From Clostridium sartagoforme (GTDB lineage: Bacteria; Bacillota; Clostridia; Clostridiales; Clostridiaceae): a stretch of 64,000 bases of DNA. The translations under genes and the position numbers were made by a program. Below the pieces are notes generated by a model. It did not search any database. It worked only from the letters and a program-made list of their open reading frames with translations, and was not told where the DNA came from. The stretch is from assembly GCF_004794105.1 (NCBI RefSeq), contig NZ_SRYR01000010.1:47123-111122 (forward strand), written 5' to 3'. This document shows, in pieces, positions 61,190 through 64,000 of the stretch. How positions within the stretch are numbered: position 1 is the first letter of the stretch; every line of letters begins with the position of its first letter.

Positions 61190-62026
61190 ATGGCATATAA
61201 GATGGTTTGCATTGATATGGATGGAACTTTACTAGGTAAAGGGAGAAAAGTATCAGATGAAAGCAAGAGGGTAATTAAAAAATTGCATGACAAGGGAATA
61301 GAAGTAGTAGTAACTACAGGAAGAATATATAATAATGCCGCTTATTACTCTCATCTTTTAGGTGTAAAGTCTCCAGTTATTGCGGCAAATGGAGCAATAG
61401 TTAGAGATAAATACACTAATAAAGTAATATACGAAAATCCTATACAGCCAGAAACTTGCATTAAATTAGTAGAAACTCTTGAAAGTTTAAATTTATTATT
61501 TCATTTTTATACATCAAATGAAATATATTGTGGAAATTATATTACTAAGGTAGCTACTAAATTATATATGACCAAGCAAAGAGGGTTTGATGATTTAAAA
61601 ATTAATTATAATGTAATTAGGAATATAAAAAAATGGGAAGAATTCTTTAATAGAACTAATGGTAAAATCACTAAAAGTATAGCCTTTTCTTTAGAACCTG
61701 AAAAGTTAAGGGCTCTTAAGGTGAAGTTAGATGAGTTTGATGATATTATATATTTTGGTGCAGGCACAAAAAGCCTTGAAATTAATAATAGAGGTGCATC
61801 AAAAGGCAAGGCAGTAAAGGCTTTAGCTGAGCATTATGGATTTAAGAGAGAAGAAATAGTATGTATTGGTGATAATGAAAATGATATTTCTATGATTGAA
61901 TATGCAGGTCTTGGAGTTGCAATGGGAAATGCAATAGATAAAGTGAAAGACCTTGCAGATTTTGTTACGGACACTAATAAAGAAGATGGAGTGGCAAAGG
62001 CATTAAAAAAAATCTTTGATATTTAG
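61190..62026 (+). CDS. Cof-type HAD hydrolase (278 aa)
   Basis: A HAD phosphatase with the catalytic D9-x-D11 in CIDMDGTLLGKG, motif II in VVTTGRI, a substrate-selecting cap C2B domain in the middle, and motif IV GDNENDISMIEYAGLGVAMGNA near 225-246. Members dephosphorylate sugar phosphates, FMN or other metabolites; specificity cannot be read. AAAGGAG precedes the ATG. It is a single gene between RF3 and RF4. Confidence 0.92.
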   Translation: MAYKMVCIDMDGTLLGKGRKVSDESKRVIKKLHDKGIEVVVTTGRIYNNAAYYSHLLGVKSPVIAANGAIVRDKYTNKVIYENPIQPETCIKLVETLESLNLLFHFYTSNEIYCGNYITKVATKLYMTKQRGFDDLKINYNVIRNIKKWEEFFNRTNGKITKSIAFSLEPEKLRALKVKLDEFDDIIYFGAGTKSLEINNRGASKGKAVKALAEHYGFKREEIVCIGDNENDISMIEYAGLGVAMGNAIDKVKDLADFVTDTNKEDGVAKALKKIFDI

Positions 62027-62149
62027 CAGTGATTTTGTAGAAATAAGCAATATATATTGTATAAAAAAATATTCTGTTAATAAAGTGCAAATGACTTTGA
62101 CTAATAAGTTTTCATATAGTATTATTTTTATTATGATATTAAATGAGGT

Positions 62150-62247
62150 TTTTGCACAATGTAAAATTAAGAATGAATAATGAAAAATTACATCAATAAT
62201 TATTCATTTTCAATTTTTAATTTTTAATTGGGCTGTTTATACAACAG
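62150..62247. repeat. RF4 repeat, compact copy
   Basis: TTGCACAATGTAAAATTAAGAATG at the left and TTTTCAATTTTTAATTTTTAATTGGGCTGT at the right surround a short stem near AATTAT. It lies between the HAD and trmL genes. Confidence 0.6.
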
Positions 62248-62271
62248 CCTCTTTTATTGGAGGACATAGAT

Positions 62272-62736
62272 ATGAATAATTTAAATATAGTATTATATCA
62301 ACCAGAGATACCTCAAAACACTGGTAATATTGCTAGAACTTGTGTTTTGACTAACTCAACTCTACACTTAATAAAACCAATGAAATTTAAAATTGATGAT
62401 AAACAAGTGAAAAGAGCTGGATTAGATTATTGGAGTGAATTAAAATTAGAAATTCATGAAAGCTATGAAGATTTCATGAAAAAGTATGGAAATGAAAGAA
62501 TCTTTTTATCTACTACTCATGCAACAGAACATTATGATGAAGTCGAGTACAAAGAAGGAGATTTCATAATGTTTGGTAGAGAATCTGCTGGTGTTCCTGA
62601 AGAAGTACATACTGCCCATAAAGGTATTAGAATTCCAATGATAAAAACTAGCACAAGAAGCTTAAATCTTTCAAACACAGTTGCAATAGTAGCTTATGAG
62701 GCATTAAGACAAATTGGTTTTCCTGAAATGAAGTAA
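62272..62736 (+). CDS. trmL: tRNA (cytidine/uridine-34 2'-O)-methyltransferase
   Basis: Small SPOUT methyltransferase that modifies the wobble base of tRNA-Leu. The ATG at 62272 is 8 nt after GGAGG; the ATG five codons earlier is in that site. LNIVLYQPEIPQNTGNIART at the start, FGRESAGVPEE and the knot motif IPMIKTSTRSLNLSNTVAIVAYEALRQ near the end are the YibK/TrmL signatures. It has 154 residues, normal size. degV follows 17 nt later. Confidence 0.92.
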   Translation: MNNLNIVLYQPEIPQNTGNIARTCVLTNSTLHLIKPMKFKIDDKQVKRAGLDYWSELKLEIHESYEDFMKKYGNERIFLSTTHATEHYDEVEYKEGDFIMFGRESAGVPEEVHTAHKGIRIPMIKTSTRSLNLSNTVAIVAYEALRQIGFPEMK

Positions 62737-62753
62737 ATTAGGGGGAATAGAAA

Positions 62754-63590
62754 ATGAAAAAAATTAAAATAGTGACGGACAGTTGTCTAGATCTTCCGGA
62801 AGAATTAATAAGAGAAAATAATATTGAAATACTACCAGTACTAATTAATTTTGGAGATAAAAGTTACGTAGATAGAGAAGAAATTAACCTAAAAGAAATG
62901 CAAGAAAAAATAGAGAGAGAAAAGGTATTACCAACTACAGCTCAAATAACTCCAAGTAGATTTGAAGAATATTTTAGAAATGCATTAAATGAAGGCTATA
63001 AAGTAGTAGCAGTTTTAATGTCTTCTAATATGAGTGGAACTTATAATTCAGCTTGTATAGCTAAGGATATGATAGAATCTGATGATATAGTTATAGTAGA
63101 TACTCAAGTAATTACATCTGCTCAAGGTTTCTTTGTATTAAAAGCTTGTGAGCTAAGAGATAAGGGATTTACTGCTGAAGAAATAAAGAAAGAAATAGAT
63201 GCTATGAAGCATAAAATGAAAGCATCACTTTGCTTTGAATCTTTAGAAAACTTAGTAAGAGGTGGAAGAATCTCTAAAACAGCAGGGGCAATAGGTACTG
63301 CTTTAGGTCTTAGAGTAATTATTGGCTTTGAAGATGGAATGATGGTTGCAAAAGATAAGATAAGAGGAAATAAGAAGGTACTAAAGAAAATTATTTCTGA
63401 TTATGAAAATAGTAATCCAGATAAAAATGAGCCAGTAATGTTAATAGAAATAGTAAGCCCAGAAATAAAGGCTGAACTTAAAAGTTATTTAGAAGAAAAT
63501 AATATTAAGTATATAGAAACTACTCCTGGTTGTGCTGTAGGAATACACTCAGGAAATAGAGTTTGTGGATTATTCTTTTTAAGTAAATAG
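62754..63590 (+). CDS. DegV family fatty-acid-binding protein (278 aa)
   Basis: Binds a fatty acid in the cytoplasm, serving fatty-acid uptake by FakA-type kinases in Firmicutes. KIVTDSCLDLPEELI at the start, TTAQITPSRFEEYF, SSNMSGTYNSA and LVRGGRISKTAGAIGTALGLRVII are the DegV blocks, with Ser/Thr head-group contacts. AGGGGG precedes the ATG. No FakA gene is nearby. It is probably co-transcribed with trmL and closed by a strong terminator. Confidence 0.92.
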   Translation: MKKIKIVTDSCLDLPEELIRENNIEILPVLINFGDKSYVDREEINLKEMQEKIEREKVLPTTAQITPSRFEEYFRNALNEGYKVVAVLMSSNMSGTYNSACIAKDMIESDDIVIVDTQVITSAQGFFVLKACELRDKGFTAEEIKKEIDAMKHKMKASLCFESLENLVRGGRISKTAGAIGTALGLRVIIGFEDGMMVAKDKIRGNKKVLKKIISDYENSNPDKNEPVMLIEIVSPEIKAELKSYLEENNIKYIETTPGCAVGIHSGNRVCGLFFLSK

Positions 63591-63597
63591 AAAAGAA

Positions 63598-63640
63598 TTA
63601 AAAATGCGTATCACTAAACTGTGATACGCATTTTTTTTAT
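63598..63640 (+). terminator. Terminator after degV
   Basis: AAAAATGCGTATCAC-TAAACT-GTGATACGCATTTTTTTT forms a perfect stem of about 15 bp. Confidence 0.9.
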
Positions 63641-63883
63641 GAAGGAATATCTCTTAATTGAAAATAAGAAAATTATAAATATAGTTATTTAATATTAGTA
63701 TATTTATATTAAAATGAAAATGTTTAAATAAATTTTATAAAATTCATTTGAATATAAAAAATCTTAGTATTCATAGGAATATTGAGAAAGTTTAGAAAAA
63801 AATTATTTTTTGAAGATATATGTAGTTGATAGATGATTAAGTTAACGTTTATACTAGTAGTAGAATTAGTATTAACAATATAT

Positions 63884-64000
63884 ATATGTTTCAATAATTA
63901 ATCTACATTTTAAGTGTCTATATTATTTGATGTGAAAAATAATTAAAAGTGTAAATTACATTAATTGAAAGCTTATATATCTTTTAATTTTTATATAAGT
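63884..64000 (-). repeat. RF5 element at the window edge
   Basis: ATGTTTCAATAATTAATCTACATTTT at the left and TTTTTATATAAGT at the very end. It is the clearest match to 18866 and to the reverse of 41617. Between the degV terminator and this element no gene is seen. Confidence 0.6.

Overview
The window looks like chromosome of an AT-rich, spore-forming Firmicute, most likely Clostridium sensu stricto. This is inferred from the strongly AT-biased codons, frequent TTG/GTG starts behind strong purine-rich ribosome binding sites, the sporulation trio prkA-yhbH-spoVR, a T-box in front of cysK, rubrerythrin, a K+-dependent membrane pyrophosphatase and VanW/DegV/SNF2-SWIM family genes. I saw no tRNA, rRNA, CRISPR array, prophage block or intact transposase.

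Layout. 1-5.6 kb is accessory: the end of an S66 peptidase, a probable type I toxin/antisense RNA locus on the minus strand, two decayed acetyltransferases, and four small membrane-protein genes separated by copies of one terminator-promoter module. 6-8.6 kb is a three-gene ABC-2 exporter. 9-14.5 kb holds gpmA, two membrane metalloprotease-like genes, a VOC protein, small unknowns, an AIM24-like protein and a zinc-ribbon microprotein. 14.8-26.6 kb holds a SNF2 helicase followed by a GATA microsatellite, plsY, DUF488, a 2H phosphoesterase, an NSS symporter with its MetS subunit, a proline-rich orphan protein and a GntR-ABC operon. 27-31.5 kb is the sporulation operon. 32.5-45 kb is mainly housekeeping: rubrerythrin with two orphan genes, pssA, a lipid kinase, an MgtE-like soluble protein with an unusual leader, T-box-cysK-cysE, queG, a plsC-like gene, nth and ddl. 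45-64 kb holds hppA, small unknowns and pseudogenes, NUDIX/GNAT, a BlaI/M56 pair, a VanRS-like two-component system followed by a GH25 lysozyme and VanW, then HAD, trmL and degV.

The most striking property is the density of intergenic repeats. At least seven families recur. RF1 is a two-hairpin element with a conserved core and arms that change in a compensatory way. RF2 has a CCAGGCGCGTAG core and an AGCAATGGTAGCGAT tail, in full and miniature forms. RF3 and RF4 are long AT-rich inverted repeats acting as terminators. RF5 is an oriented element of about 115 bp. RF6 precedes RF1 in two places. The last is the cassette module that separates small genes. Several sit where they could affect expression: between the symporter and metS, between the T-box and cysK, and just upstream of the plsC-like and response-regulator genes.

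Candidates for undescribed biology are the toxin/antisense locus at about 0.96-1.41 kb, the RF1 structured element, the cassette-like small-gene units, and a 23-residue leader ORF with an overlapping hairpin upstream of the MgtE-like gene. All family assignments come from reading motifs; no database search was possible.
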